From Negativicutes bacterium (lineage in GTDB: Bacteria > Bacillota > Negativicutes > Anaeromusales > Anaeromusaceae): a DNA stretch of 64,000 bases. The stretch spans positions 1 to 64,000 of the forward strand of contig SAAJ01000006.1 of NCBI GenBank assembly GCA_009929485.1. The letters are read 5' to 3'. The translations under genes were made by a program, and so were the position numbers. This document shows, one piece after another, positions 9,000-17,809 of the stretch. Each line of letters begins with the position of its first letter. Position 1 is the first letter of the stretch. The notes below the pieces were generated by a model, which ran no database searches, had not been told where the DNA came from, and saw only the letters and a program-made list of their open reading frames with translations.

Positions 9000-10412
9000 T
9001 TAGCGAAATGCAGCGCGAAATACTTGTCGCGCAATCGGTGCAGCAACAGCGCCGCCGCTGCCGCCGTTCTCTACAATTACAGCAATGGCTACGGTTCTTT
9101 TGCCTTCTTGGGCAAAACCCATAAACCATGCATGCGGTTTTCCATGAGGGTTTTCAGCCGTACCGGTCTTGCCGCCTACAACCAAGCCGCTAACAGCCGC
9201 TGCGCCGCCGGTTCCGTCTTGAACCGTCAGCAGCATCATCCGCCGCACTTCCTCGGCGGCAGCGCGTTGCTCCAGCGTCAGCCAAACCTTGTCTGTAACG
9301 AAAGACAAAGGCAAGCCATTGCGCGCAATAATCTGCGACAGCAGCCGAGGCTGCGGCAGTAAGCCCTGGTTGCTGTAGCCAGCGGCCAGCATAGCCATCC
9401 GCAGCGGCGTTACCACTAAATCTCCTTGACCGATTCCAGTTTGCGCCAGCTCTCCTGGCGTCAATTGTGAAAAATTCGGCGTTCTAGGCGCATTTTCCTC
9501 TAAAAAGCTGCCTAAAGGCCGGAAAAACCCTTGATGTTCCAATGCCTGCCGCATACCGTCCCGGCCCAAAGCAAGAGCCAGCGAGCCAAAAACCACATTG
9601 CAAGACTCCGCCATCGCCTGACGCAGCGTCAATTTGCCATGCGCCTTGCCATTGGCTTCGGTCATTTCATAATCGCTGCCAATACGCAAGTGACCATCGC
9701 ATTGAAACGTCGTATTAGCCGTCGCCTTGCCGGAAGCCAAGGCTTCGTAAGCGGTAACGGTTTTAAAAATCGATCCAGGCGGATATTGTCCATACTGGGC
9801 CCGATTTAAAAGCGGCGTCTCCTCCTGATTTTGCAGCGAACTCCATTGCGCATCTAAGCGATTCGGATTATAGGAGGGCCGACTGAGCATAACAAGAGTT
9901 TCACCGCTTTGGGCATCTAGAAGTACCACGCTGCCCCGGCGATTGCCCAGAGCTTCATAGGCCGCTTCCTGCAAGCGGGCGTCCATGGTTAAACGCACAT
10001 CATTGCCAAGCACCCCGCCGTGCTGCATCGCTTTCAACAAGCCTTCCCAACGACGGTCAGACGTCATGTGTCCAGACAGCTCGTTAGTATACTGCAGTTC
10101 CGCCCCGCTTTGTCCATAACGCGGATGCGTGTAACCGACCGCATGGGCGGTGACAGCCCCATAGGGGTAGTACCGATACCAAGAGCCGTCGTCCTGACGG
10201 CGCGATTCCGCCAGCACTTCCCCATGACGGTCCAAAATACGCCCGCGTTCTTCTAGCTGCGTTTCACCGCCGCGGCGGTTTAGCGGATGTGCGGACAATT
10301 CGTCCGCCTGAAATAACTGCACATAAGCCAAGCGTCCTAAAAGCAGCAAAAACAAAAAAAACAAAAAGAAAAACGTATTACGGATCATTCGGAACAAGTC
10401 ATCATTCATCAT
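9000..10412 (-). CDS. pbpA: class B penicillin-binding protein (PbpA/FtsI type)
   Basis: 470 residues: a very hydrophobic N-terminal anchor (about 11-32), a short pedestal, and a transpeptidase domain with Ser214-x-x-Lys217 (SIFK), Ser270-Cys-Asn272 and Lys415-Thr-Gly (KTGTA). It should cross-link peptidoglycan as the partner of the SEDS polymerase whose gene overlaps it by 11 bp. Length and lack of PASTA domains resemble actinobacterial PbpA rather than SpoVD. No other class B PBP gene is present in the window, although the dcw cluster is here, so it might serve division; that is inference. Confidence 0.92.
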   Translation of the reverse strand: MMNDDLFRMIRNTFFFLFFLFLLLLGRLAYVQLFQADELSAHPLNRRGGETQLEERGRILDRHGEVLAESRRQDDGSWYRYYPYGAVTAHAVGYTHPRYGQSGAELQYTNELSGHMTSDRRWEGLLKAMQHGGVLGNDVRLTMDARLQEAAYEALGNRRGSVVLLDAQSGETLVMLSRPSYNPNRLDAQWSSLQNQEETPLLNRAQYGQYPPGSIFKTVTAYEALASGKATANTTFQCDGHLRIGSDYEMTEANGKAHGKLTLRQAMAESCNVVFGSLALALGRDGMRQALEHQGFFRPLGSFLEENAPRTPNFSQLTPGELAQTGIGQGDLVVTPLRMAMLAAGYSNQGLLPQPRLLSQIIARNGLPLSFVTDKVWLTLEQRAAAEEVRRMMLLTVQDGTGGAAAVSGLVVGGKTGTAENPHGKPHAWFMGFAQEGKRTVAIAVIVENGGSGGAVAAPIARQVFRAAFR

Positions 10413-11664
10413 GATTGCCGCTCCTTTCCGACAGAGCGGCCAAAATGCCTAAAAGAAGGAAGTTGGAAACCATGGAACTGCCTCCGTAGCTTAAAAAGGG
10501 CAGTGTAATTCCCGTAAGCGGAAACGCTTTGATAACGCCGGCCAAGATGAGCAGCACCTGTATGGCCATATTGAAAGCTAAACCGCCTCCTAAGAGCAGC
10601 ACAAAAGGCTCCCGTGAACCGCGCACCGTCCAAAAAGCTCGAAAAATCAGCAACAGATAGACGCACAATACGCCGCCGGCGCCGACTAAGCCCCATTCTT
10701 CGCCAATGGCGGCAAAAATAAAGTCGGTATGCACTTCGGGAATCATCGCCGGGTACCCCAGAAAAAGGCCGGTTCCCAAAATATGTCCCCACCCTAAGGC
10801 AAACAAGGATTGCACAATCTGATACCCGCGCCCGGTCGCATCCACCCAAGGATCGAGCCAAATATCCACCCTCGTCTGAATGTGCCCGTAAAAAGTATAG
10901 CAGGCAACCGAGCCTAGCAGAAACAAGGCAAAGCCTACCACCAACCAGTCCCACTTGCCGCTGGCCCAATACAACATAACCAAGGCAATGCTGTAATAGA
11001 GCAGAGCGGAACCTAAATCGCGCTCCACCACCAACACCAGCATGGACATCAGCCATACGCACAGTACAGGCGCAATAAAGCGTCCCCTTGGTAGACGAAA
11101 GGGACCGATGCGAACGAAGTTTTGACAAAGCAATTCGCGCCGTTCCGATAGATAAGCAGCAAAGAAAATAATCAAAAACAGTCTGGCAAATTCTGCCGGT
11201 TGAAACCGAATAGGCCCCAAAACCACCCAACTGCGGTGCCCATTGATATCCACGCCGAAAATCACAGCTGATACCAGCAGAACCAAGCCTATCAGACCGC
11301 AGGTGTATTTGTAGCGCTTCCAAATATGAATCTTTTGAAAGCTGTAACGCGCCAAAAAGAACGCCGCCAGCCCGCAGCCAATCCATACGGCCTGAGAAGT
11401 AACCAAGGCCGGCTTGAGACGTCCCAATAAAATTAAGCCCATTGAACATAGAAAAGCAGGAAAGATGAGATATAAAGCTTCCCAAAAGCGTAATAAGCGC
11501 TGAGAAAGAAAAAAAGCGCCTGACACCGCTGCGGCGATCCCCAGCAATTGCGGCAGTTTGGCTTTACCATCAGGCCAATACAGACTGAGCAGCAAAAAGC
11601 CGCAAAGCAAAAACAGAGCGTTAAACAGCAACAACCGGCTTTCGGCCTGCATTAATCGCTTCAT
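10402..11664 (-). CDS. SEDS glycosyltransferase (FtsW/RodA family)
   Basis: A 420-residue polytopic membrane protein with about ten predicted helices and family motifs, including the GHRSWVVLGPIRFQPAEFARL loop, VERDLGSALL, GRGYQIVQS, HTDFIFAAIGEEWG and a final GITLPFLSYGGSS. SEDS proteins polymerise lipid II into glycan strands with a cognate class B PBP, here encoded immediately downstream. Whether it is FtsW (division) or RodA (elongation) cannot be settled by eye; neighbours resemble the actinobacterial rodA-pbpA pair. The start overlaps the phosphatase stop by 4 bp. Confidence 0.93.
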   Translation of the reverse strand: MKRLMQAESRLLLFNALFLLCGFLLLSLYWPDGKAKLPQLLGIAAAVSGAFFLSQRLLRFWEALYLIFPAFLCSMGLILLGRLKPALVTSQAVWIGCGLAAFFLARYSFQKIHIWKRYKYTCGLIGLVLLVSAVIFGVDINGHRSWVVLGPIRFQPAEFARLFLIIFFAAYLSERRELLCQNFVRIGPFRLPRGRFIAPVLCVWLMSMLVLVVERDLGSALLYYSIALVMLYWASGKWDWLVVGFALFLLGSVACYTFYGHIQTRVDIWLDPWVDATGRGYQIVQSLFALGWGHILGTGLFLGYPAMIPEVHTDFIFAAIGEEWGLVGAGGVLCVYLLLIFRAFWTVRGSREPFVLLLGGGLAFNMAIQVLLILAGVIKAFPLTGITLPFLSYGGSSMVSNFLLLGILAALSERSGNHDE

Positions 11665-12389
11665 GACACATCAACCTGTCCCACTTCCACTAAAATGGCG
11701 CTGATATTGTCATGGCCGCCAGCGTTATTGGCTGCAGAGATCATTAGATCCACTCTTGTTTTTAAAGACTCATCTTTATGTTCAGCCAGCAATTGCTGCA
11801 GTTGCTTTTCGTCAACTAAACCGCTAAGACCGTCGCTGCATAAAAGCAGATAGTCTCCAGCTTTTAGCTCCACCATGCCTACATCGGCTTCTATTTTCTC
11901 CTGTGTTCCCAATGCTTTTGTCAAGACATTACGCCGCGGATGATGTCGCGCTTCTTCAGCGCTAATACTGCCGGCGCGCACCAGTTCCCAGACCAAGGAG
12001 TGATCGCTCGTGATTTGCTGCAGCTGTTCCGCACGGTATAGATACAGGCGGCTATCGCCGATATGGAGCCAATACGCATGAATCCCTTCCAAATAGACAG
12101 CGCTCAGTGTTGTGCCCATGCCGGCTAAACGCTCCCTCTTGCGGGCCTCTTCATACACAGCTTCGTTAGCAGCGCAAGCTGCGGCAGTCAGTTTTTCCGG
12201 CCAAGAACCGTTGCCTTGGTCTCGATTTAAAAACTCTTGAAACGAAGCCAACGCCAGTTGGCTGGCGATTTCCCCCGCCGCATGTCCCCCCATGCCGTCG
12301 GCTACGGCAAAAAGAGGAGCGCTTACCAGCAAGCTGTCCTCGTTCTTTTCCCGTACAAGTCCGATATCGCTGTTGCCAAAAGCCTTCAC
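11661..12389 (-). CDS. prpC: PP2C-type Ser/Thr phosphatase (Stp/PrpC)
   Basis: 242 residues from a GTG with AGGTGA upstream; the ORF could be read 24 codons further but into fhaB. PP2C metal motifs are present: the NED acidic residue near 17, ADGMGGHAAGE near 32, GDSRLYLY near 116, SDGLSGL near 173 and GGHDN near 222. It is expected to dephosphorylate PASTA-kinase targets and the kinase itself. It sits in the fhaA-fhaB-phosphatase-SEDS-PBP-kinase series. Confidence 0.94.
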   Translation of the reverse strand: MKAFGNSDIGLVREKNEDSLLVSAPLFAVADGMGGHAAGEIASQLALASFQEFLNRDQGNGSWPEKLTAAACAANEAVYEEARKRERLAGMGTTLSAVYLEGIHAYWLHIGDSRLYLYRAEQLQQITSDHSLVWELVRAGSISAEEARHHPRRNVLTKALGTQEKIEADVGMVELKAGDYLLLCSDGLSGLVDEKQLQQLLAEHKDESLKTRVDLMISAANNAGGHDNISAILVEVGQVDVS

Positions 12390-12396
12390 GTCTTGC

Positions 12397-12909
12397 TCAC
12401 CTCTCAAATTGGAAGACCACGGAACCAACCTGAATCCGGTCTCCTGTTTGCAATACCACATCTCCTTGTGCGGTTTGCTCGTTCACACGCGTTTGATTTG
12501 TACTGCCTAAATCGGTTAACACATAGCGTCCTTCCGGGTAACGGGTAATGGAAGAATGCTCATAAGAGACAAAAGGATCATTTACAACAATATCGTTATG
12601 CTCGCCTCGTCCAATGGAAAGCGACGCACGAACAGGAAACACCGTTTGCCTAAGAAGCTGCTGCGCATCATCAAGAACCCGTAATTGCGCTCCGCCGGAA
12701 AACGTTTTTTCTTTTTCCAGAGGAACACCCGTACGCAGCCTGCTGCCGCGCACCAGCTCTCCCATCAGCCGGAGCAGCCGAAACAAAAAAATCAGCAGTA
12801 AAAAAAGCAAGGCGTATTGCAGCAATGTCGAAAATAGCGCTCCCCACACAGACGGCTGAAACAACGATTGCCAGTCAAATTTCAACCATGCAGGCAAATT
12901 AGCGGTCAT
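12397..12909 (-). CDS. membrane-anchored FHA-domain protein (FhaB-like)
   Basis: 170 residues: a transmembrane segment near residues 29-50, a basic linker, and a C-terminal FHA domain (about 85-170) with the phosphothreonine-binding motifs SIGRGEHNDIVV, SYEHSSI and LGSTNQTRVN. FHA domains bind phosphothreonine, so it is a plausible reader of the operon's own kinase. The ATG has GAGGTGG upstream and lies inside the last codons of fhaA. In Mycobacterium the FhaB homologue (FipA) sits in the same operon position. Confidence 0.88.
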   Translation of the reverse strand: MTANLPAWLKFDWQSLFQPSVWGALFSTLLQYALLFLLLIFLFRLLRLMGELVRGSRLRTGVPLEKEKTFSGGAQLRVLDDAQQLLRQTVFPVRASLSIGRGEHNDIVVNDPFVSYEHSSITRYPEGRYVLTDLGSTNQTRVNEQTAQGDVVLQTGDRIQVGSVVFQFER

Positions 12910-13657
12910 TGTTTTCCACCTCATAACGCAGCACCGTATGACCGATGCGAACTAAATCGTCAGGTTCCAACACTTGCCTCATAATGCGATGGCCATTAAC
13001 AAAGGTGCCATTAAGACTTTTCGCATCATAAAGAATATGACGATTATCTTCCCACTGGACATAGGCGTGCAACCGGCTGGCATTGCGATCTTCCAGCGGG
13101 ATTTCATTTTGCTCCCGCCGCCCCATATTGACGCGGCCGTCAGCGCAGAGAAACCGCTTGCCTGCGCCAGGGCCCTCATGAATGCATAAAGAAGCAAGAA
13201 GCGAAGCGCATTTTCGAGACGACAACAATGACTCCCCGGAAAGAGCTTGAAATACCCTAGTACAGCCTTCTTCCTCTTGGGTCTCTGCTTTAGGGACTTT
13301 TTGCACAACCACTTTAAACATTCCTGAAGCTAAAACCTCAACCGGATCCAAAAAAATAGGCATATCGCGCTCAACTTCCAAGCTCCTGTCGACAGCCTCC
13401 TCTAAAAGGCGCCTAGACAACCAGGCCATTACCCCTTCCGGCATTGATTTCTGGGGTTTTTGCAGCTGCTCGTAATCTTCCTGCGAAACTTGAATGTGAA
13501 TTTCTTCCAACAAAAAGCCCTGCGTCTGCTCTTCTTCCAGACGTTTAACCAGCGCCAGCAGCAATTCAGCCGGCTGCAACTGGCTGGCCAATTTGCGGTT
13601 AAAAAAACCTTCAATGCCAGTTTCCAAAAAACTTTCGAAACGGCGCATTAGTTTCAC
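12899..13657 (-). CDS. DUF3662 + FHA domain protein (FhaA-like)
   Basis: 252 residues from a GTG with AAGGAGG at 7-nt spacing. The N-terminal DUF3662 domain begins MRRFESFLETGIEGFF and runs to about residue 125. The C-terminal FHA domain (about 165-245) has NMGRREQNEIPL, RNASRLHAYV and SLNGTFVNG. The DUF3662-FHA architecture matches actinobacterial FhaA, which binds phosphorylated MviN/FtsZ regulators. GTGA overlap with rlmN shows tight coupling. Confidence 0.88.
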   Translation of the reverse strand: MKLMRRFESFLETGIEGFFNRKLASQLQPAELLLALVKRLEEEQTQGFLLEEIHIQVSQEDYEQLQKPQKSMPEGVMAWLSRRLLEEAVDRSLEVERDMPIFLDPVEVLASGMFKVVVQKVPKAETQEEEGCTRVFQALSGESLLSSRKCASLLASLCIHEGPGAGKRFLCADGRVNMGRREQNEIPLEDRNASRLHAYVQWEDNRHILYDAKSLNGTFVNGHRIMRQVLEPDDLVRIGHTVLRYEVENNDR

Positions 13658-14715
13658 GATTCTTCCTCCTTGGCGCTTTCGTTGCGATTTTGGTTGCGCA
13701 ACTGCCCGCAAGCCGCCTGAATGTCTACGCCCCGTTCCCGGCGTACCGTAACGGCAATGCCGCGAGTCTGCAAAACTTGCGCAAAGGCTTCGATACGCTG
13801 CGGCGACGGCCTAGTAATCCCTCTCTCCGCCACGGCATTGACAGGAATCAAATTCACATGACACAAGCGTCCGCGCAGCAGCATCGCCAACTCTTCCGCT
13901 TGTTGCTGCGAATCGTTCCAATCTTTCATTAGCGTATACTCATACGTAATTCGACGCCCTGTGGCTGCCGCGTACGCATCAGCCGCCGCCAGCAGCGACT
14001 GTAACGGATAGGTTCGGTTCACAGGCATGATTCGCGAGCGCAGTTCATCATTAGGCGCATGCAAGGAGATCGAAAGCGTTAACGGCAGCCCTTCTTGACA
14101 CAGCCGCTCCATCGCCGGCACAACACCGCAAGTGGAAAGAGCCATATGCCTATACCCCAGCCCCAATACTTCCGGATCATGACATAGCTGCACAAAGCGC
14201 AAAACTTCTTCATAATTGTGCAGCGGTTCGCCGGAACCCATAATAACAAAACTGTGCAGCCGTCCAGCCTGCAGCCGATTCAGCTCGCGCTGAGCAAAAA
14301 GAACCTGCGCCAGCATTTCCGCCGCTGTTAAATTGCGCTCCAACCCATGCAGGGTAGAGGCGCAGAACACACAGCCCATGGCGCAGCCCGCCTGCGAAGA
14401 AACGCAGAGGCTGTAACCGTAAGGATGGCGCATCAGCACCGTTTCCACACGAATGCCATCGGCAAAACCCAAAAGGTATTTGCGCGTTTCTCCTGCTGCA
14501 TCGGCTTGCTGCGCAACTAACTCCGGCCAGCCAATTTGAGCCTGCTCCTGCAAAAAAGCACGCTCTTTTTGTGAGATATTGGTCATCTCGGCAAAAGAAG
14601 CCGCACCTTTGTTATATATCCATTCCAGGATCTGCTTGCCTCTGTACTTTTTTAAGCCTAGGGAAAGGGCAGCCGCTTCCGCCTGCTGCCGGGACAGTCC
14701 TAAAAAAGAAATCAT
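13654..14715 (-). CDS. rlmN: 23S rRNA (A2503-C2)/tRNA (A37-C2) methyltransferase
   Basis: A 353-residue radical-SAM enzyme with the family's CxxxCxxC motif (CAMGCVFC near residue 112), the N-terminal helical domain starting MISFLGLSRQQ, and the GSGEPLHNY loop. RlmN methylates A2503 in the peptidyltransferase centre and A37 in some tRNAs through a methyl-cysteine intermediate. Start and stop both overlap neighbours by 4 bp (rsmB and fhaA), so it is translationally coupled within the operon. Confidence 0.95.
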   Translation of the reverse strand: MISFLGLSRQQAEAAALSLGLKKYRGKQILEWIYNKGAASFAEMTNISQKERAFLQEQAQIGWPELVAQQADAAGETRKYLLGFADGIRVETVLMRHPYGYSLCVSSQAGCAMGCVFCASTLHGLERNLTAAEMLAQVLFAQRELNRLQAGRLHSFVIMGSGEPLHNYEEVLRFVQLCHDPEVLGLGYRHMALSTCGVVPAMERLCQEGLPLTLSISLHAPNDELRSRIMPVNRTYPLQSLLAAADAYAAATGRRITYEYTLMKDWNDSQQQAEELAMLLRGRLCHVNLIPVNAVAERGITRPSPQRIEAFAQVLQTRGIAVTVRRERGVDIQAACGQLRNQNRNESAKEEES

Positions 14716-16058
14716 ACCGCCACATCCTTTACCTTGCGCAGCCGGCAAAGAAAGAAGCCATCCGTGCCGTCGATATGCGGCCAAAGCTGCACCATTGGTT
14801 CTCCCTGCCGCGGCACAGGCAACAACGAACCTGCGTCTTCCAGTTCAAACTCCGGATGCCGCGCCAAAAACCATTCTATAGTTTGGCGGTTTTCCGCCGG
14901 TTCCACCGTGCAGGTACTGTAAACCAAGATACCGCCTACCTTTAGGGCAGGAGCCGCACCTTCGAGAATCTCACGCTGCAATATCGTCAATTCCTCAATT
15001 TGGCTAATCTCCTTGCGCCAGCGAGCGTCCGCCCGTCGGCGCAGCACGCCGAGCCCCGAACAAGGGGCGTCCACTAACAGCCGATCCGCTTGAGCTGGCC
15101 AAGTCTTGCCAATATCCCGCGCATCCAGACAGCGAGGATGAATAACCTGCAACCCCAACCGATCGGCATTGTCTTGCAGCAAATCCATTTTATGAGCGTG
15201 AACATCGCAGGCCCAAATCGTTCCTTTATTTTGCATACGCTCCGCTAAATGCGTCGTTTTCCCGCCTGGCGCGGCACAAGCGTCAATAAGGGTCTCTCCC
15301 GGCTGCGGCGCCACTACGTGCGCTACCAGCATGGAGCTTTCATCCTGCACTTGGTATAGCCCTTCCCGAAAAGAAGCCAGCGACGTTAAAGGCGGCGCCT
15401 CTAGCAGCAACAGTCCTTCCGGCGCTAGTAAGGATGGTTCGCAGCGTACCCCTTCCTCCGCCAGACGAGATTGCAGCGCCTCGCGGCTGATGCGTTGCAG
15501 ATTGGTTCGTATCGAGAGCGGCGGCGGCTGGTTATTAAAACGGCAAAGTGCTTCTGTGGCTTCAAAGCCCAGTTGCGCCAACCAGCGTTCCACCAGCCAG
15601 CGCGGATGCAGATGCCGCAAAGACAGGTACCCAGCCGCATCATCCGCAGCGTCAGGATACGCTATTTTTTCCGGCTGCCGCAGCAAAGACCGCAACACGC
15701 CATTGACAAAACGAGCCACGCCGATGTGGCCGTTGCGTTTTGCCAGCTCCACCGCCTCATTACAAGCGGCCGAGGGAGGTATGCGGTCTAAAAACAAAAG
15801 TTGGTAAACGCCCATACGCAAAATATCCCGGATGACCGGGGTCAGTTTGCTCAAAGGACGATTCAAAAAATGACTTAACGCCCAGTCTAACGTTCCCTGG
15901 GCTTTCAGGGTCCCATACACAAGTTCTGTTACAAGACGCCGATCCGGTCCGGACAGTTCTCGCTGCTTCGCCAGTTCTTTCGCTAAAGCGATATTGGCAT
16001 AGGCGCCGCGAACCGTGACGTCTTGAATTACTTTTAAAGCAACCGCTCTGGCATTCAT
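14712..16058 (-). CDS. rsmB: 16S rRNA (C967-C5) methyltransferase
   Basis: 448 residues with an N-terminal NusB-like RNA-binding domain (about 1-135) and a C-terminal Rossmann methyltransferase. SAM-site motif DACAAPGGKTTHLAE and catalytic cysteines in VDAPCSGLG and YSTCTVEPAEN are visible. It modifies C967 in 16S rRNA. It lies between the DUF116 gene and rlmN, the usual Firmicute order downstream of fmt. Confidence 0.95.
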   Translation of the reverse strand: MNARAVALKVIQDVTVRGAYANIALAKELAKQRELSGPDRRLVTELVYGTLKAQGTLDWALSHFLNRPLSKLTPVIRDILRMGVYQLLFLDRIPPSAACNEAVELAKRNGHIGVARFVNGVLRSLLRQPEKIAYPDAADDAAGYLSLRHLHPRWLVERWLAQLGFEATEALCRFNNQPPPLSIRTNLQRISREALQSRLAEEGVRCEPSLLAPEGLLLLEAPPLTSLASFREGLYQVQDESSMLVAHVVAPQPGETLIDACAAPGGKTTHLAERMQNKGTIWACDVHAHKMDLLQDNADRLGLQVIHPRCLDARDIGKTWPAQADRLLVDAPCSGLGVLRRRADARWRKEISQIEELTILQREILEGAAPALKVGGILVYSTCTVEPAENRQTIEWFLARHPEFELEDAGSLLPVPRQGEPMVQLWPHIDGTDGFFLCRLRKVKDVAV

Positions 16059-16066
16059 GCTATCAT

Positions 16067-16852
16067 TCAGGCCTTTCTTCCATTCGTATCAATAAATTGC
16101 AGCACCGCCTGCTCAACCGCAGACATTTGCACCTTGGTATTACAGCAGGGTCCATAAGGACGCTCGTTCAAAACACCGATAACCGGCAAGGGAAACACAT
16201 CCTGGATGCCACTGGTCAAATCCCGTTCACAAGCAATAGCCAACACCGCCCGCGGCCGCAGCGTCTTAATTACTTTGCGCGCCAAGGTGCCCCCTGTAAC
16301 AATGGCTACATGAACGCCGTATTTCTGAGAAAGCCGCAGCAAATCGCCCACCTGGCAGCCGCCGCAATCCTTACAGTTGGCAATGTCGCGAGTAATCTTA
16401 TGCGGACAAGTATCCAACTGAATGCAATGAGGAGTTAGAATCAACAGCTGCTCCGGCTTAACCTTGACGTGTTTCTGACGAATCAATTGATTGCTGACTT
16501 CAATGAAGGACCGTTCCACCCGTTCCTTATTCACATCCAGCAAGCGTCCCAAAAACGTCGCCAAGGGAAAGAGCATGTTAATAACCGTCCAAGCTACGCC
16601 TTTGAAAATACCAAAGGTCGGCAGCCCCAGTAAAGCCAGAATCACGCCCATAACGCTTAAAGCCCCCACTGCCAGCACCAACAACAGCAGCGCTCCCAAA
16701 AGGAGCGGTAAATGCTGGCTGATGGACGACAGGCCCGGGGCGCTGACCTTCCACAAACCATAGGTAGAAAGAGCGGCCACAACCAGGCTGGCCAAAAGCA
16801 AGGCCAAAAACAAACGCTTTTTAGGTCTGGTCATGACTTGCATCATCTCCAT
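16067..16852 (-). CDS. DUF116 membrane protein with cysteine cluster
   Basis: 261 residues. Two hydrophobic segments lie near 14-34 and 47-78, followed by a soluble region with CxxxxxxxC and CKDCGGCQVGD, and a late GPCCNTK motif. The cysteine spacing could hold a metal or Fe-S cluster. This is the DUF116 family, widely conserved between fmt and rsmB in Clostridia and Negativicutes, with no firm function known to me. Operon position suggests a link to translation initiation or rRNA modification, but this is only context. Confidence 0.8.
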   Translation of the reverse strand: MEMMQVMTRPKKRLFLALLLASLVVAALSTYGLWKVSAPGLSSISQHLPLLLGALLLLVLAVGALSVMGVILALLGLPTFGIFKGVAWTVINMLFPLATFLGRLLDVNKERVERSFIEVSNQLIRQKHVKVKPEQLLILTPHCIQLDTCPHKITRDIANCKDCGGCQVGDLLRLSQKYGVHVAIVTGGTLARKVIKTLRPRAVLAIACERDLTSGIQDVFPLPVIGVLNERPYGPCCNTKVQMSAVEQAVLQFIDTNGRKA

Positions 16853-16864
16853 CCATCTTCCTCC

Positions 16865-17809
16865 TTATACCAGCCTGTCTCCAGGCTGCAGGGAATAACC
16901 GCAGGCGCATTCCGAAGCTTTCATGCGACGTTTATTCTCCGGCTGCACTTCCAACAATTCCAATAAACCATCGCCTGTTTCCACAACAAATCCTTCTGCA
17001 GACAAACGGGCGATACGTCCAGGAATCGCTCCCACGGCAGCAGCTTCTTCACAAACGCGGCTTTTCCATACTTTCAGCCGTCCCCCTGCATACCGGCAGT
17101 AAGCTCCCGGCCAGGGCGATAGCCCCCGAATGCGATTATGCAGTTCCTGCGCCGAACGAGTCCAGTCTAATTGCTCTATGTCGGCCTTTAAAAGCGGCGC
17201 ATACGTTGATACTGCATGATCCTGCTTGGTACGAGGCGCCTTGCCGTCCGCTATCAAAGCCAGCGTTTCCTGCAGCAAAACGGCCCCTTCTTGCATCAAC
17301 TGATCATGAATCTCTCCGGTAGAAGCATCTTTGGAAATAGCAATCTCTTTTTTGAGAATCATATCACCTGTATCCAGACCTTCATCCATATACATGGTGG
17401 TCACGCCGGTCTTCTCTTCTCCTTGCATGACCGCCCAGTGAATCGGCGCCGCTCCCCGATAATACGGCAGCAGCGAAGCATGCACATTAACACAGCCAAG
17501 AGGCGGAATTGCCAAAATGGCAGGAGAAAGAATCTGCCCAAAGGCCACAACTACCATCACATCTGGAGCTAGCTCCTGCAGAACTTGCTCAAATTCCGGC
17601 GTTTTGATTTTTTCCGGCTGCAATACTTCCAGGCCGTGTTCAACTGCGCAGGCTTTTACCGGTGAAAAAGACAACTTGCGTCCGCGTCCCCGAGGCCGGT
17701 CCGGCTGCGTGATGACCGCCGCCACTTCGTGTCCTGCCGCCAGCAGCGCTTCTAAGCAAGGCGCCGCGAAATCCGGGGTTCCCATAAAAACAACACGAAG
17801 AGACTTCAT
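16865..17809 (-). CDS. fmt: methionyl-tRNA formyltransferase
   Basis: 314 residues, normal length. The formyltransferase domain carries the folate-site segment NVHASLLPYYRGAAPIHWAV (catalytic Asn-His near 108-110, SLLP loop) and Asp near 144; a C-terminal OB-like domain follows. It formylates initiator Met-tRNA using 10-formyl-THF. The start overlaps the def stop by 4 bp, the classic def-fmt pair. Confidence 0.97.
   Translation of the reverse strand: MKSLRVVFMGTPDFAAPCLEALLAAGHEVAAVITQPDRPRGRGRKLSFSPVKACAVEHGLEVLQPEKIKTPEFEQVLQELAPDVMVVVAFGQILSPAILAIPPLGCVNVHASLLPYYRGAAPIHWAVMQGEEKTGVTTMYMDEGLDTGDMILKKEIAISKDASTGEIHDQLMQEGAVLLQETLALIADGKAPRTKQDHAVSTYAPLLKADIEQLDWTRSAQELHNRIRGLSPWPGAYCRYAGGRLKVWKSRVCEEAAAVGAIPGRIARLSAEGFVVETGDGLLELLEVQPENKRRMKASECACGYSLQPGDRLV

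Noticed and set aside
10409-11485. Long ORF (358 codons) in another frame on minus
   Set aside because: It overlaps the SEDS gene entirely and its translation has low-complexity Arg/Ser-rich sequence without a family pattern.
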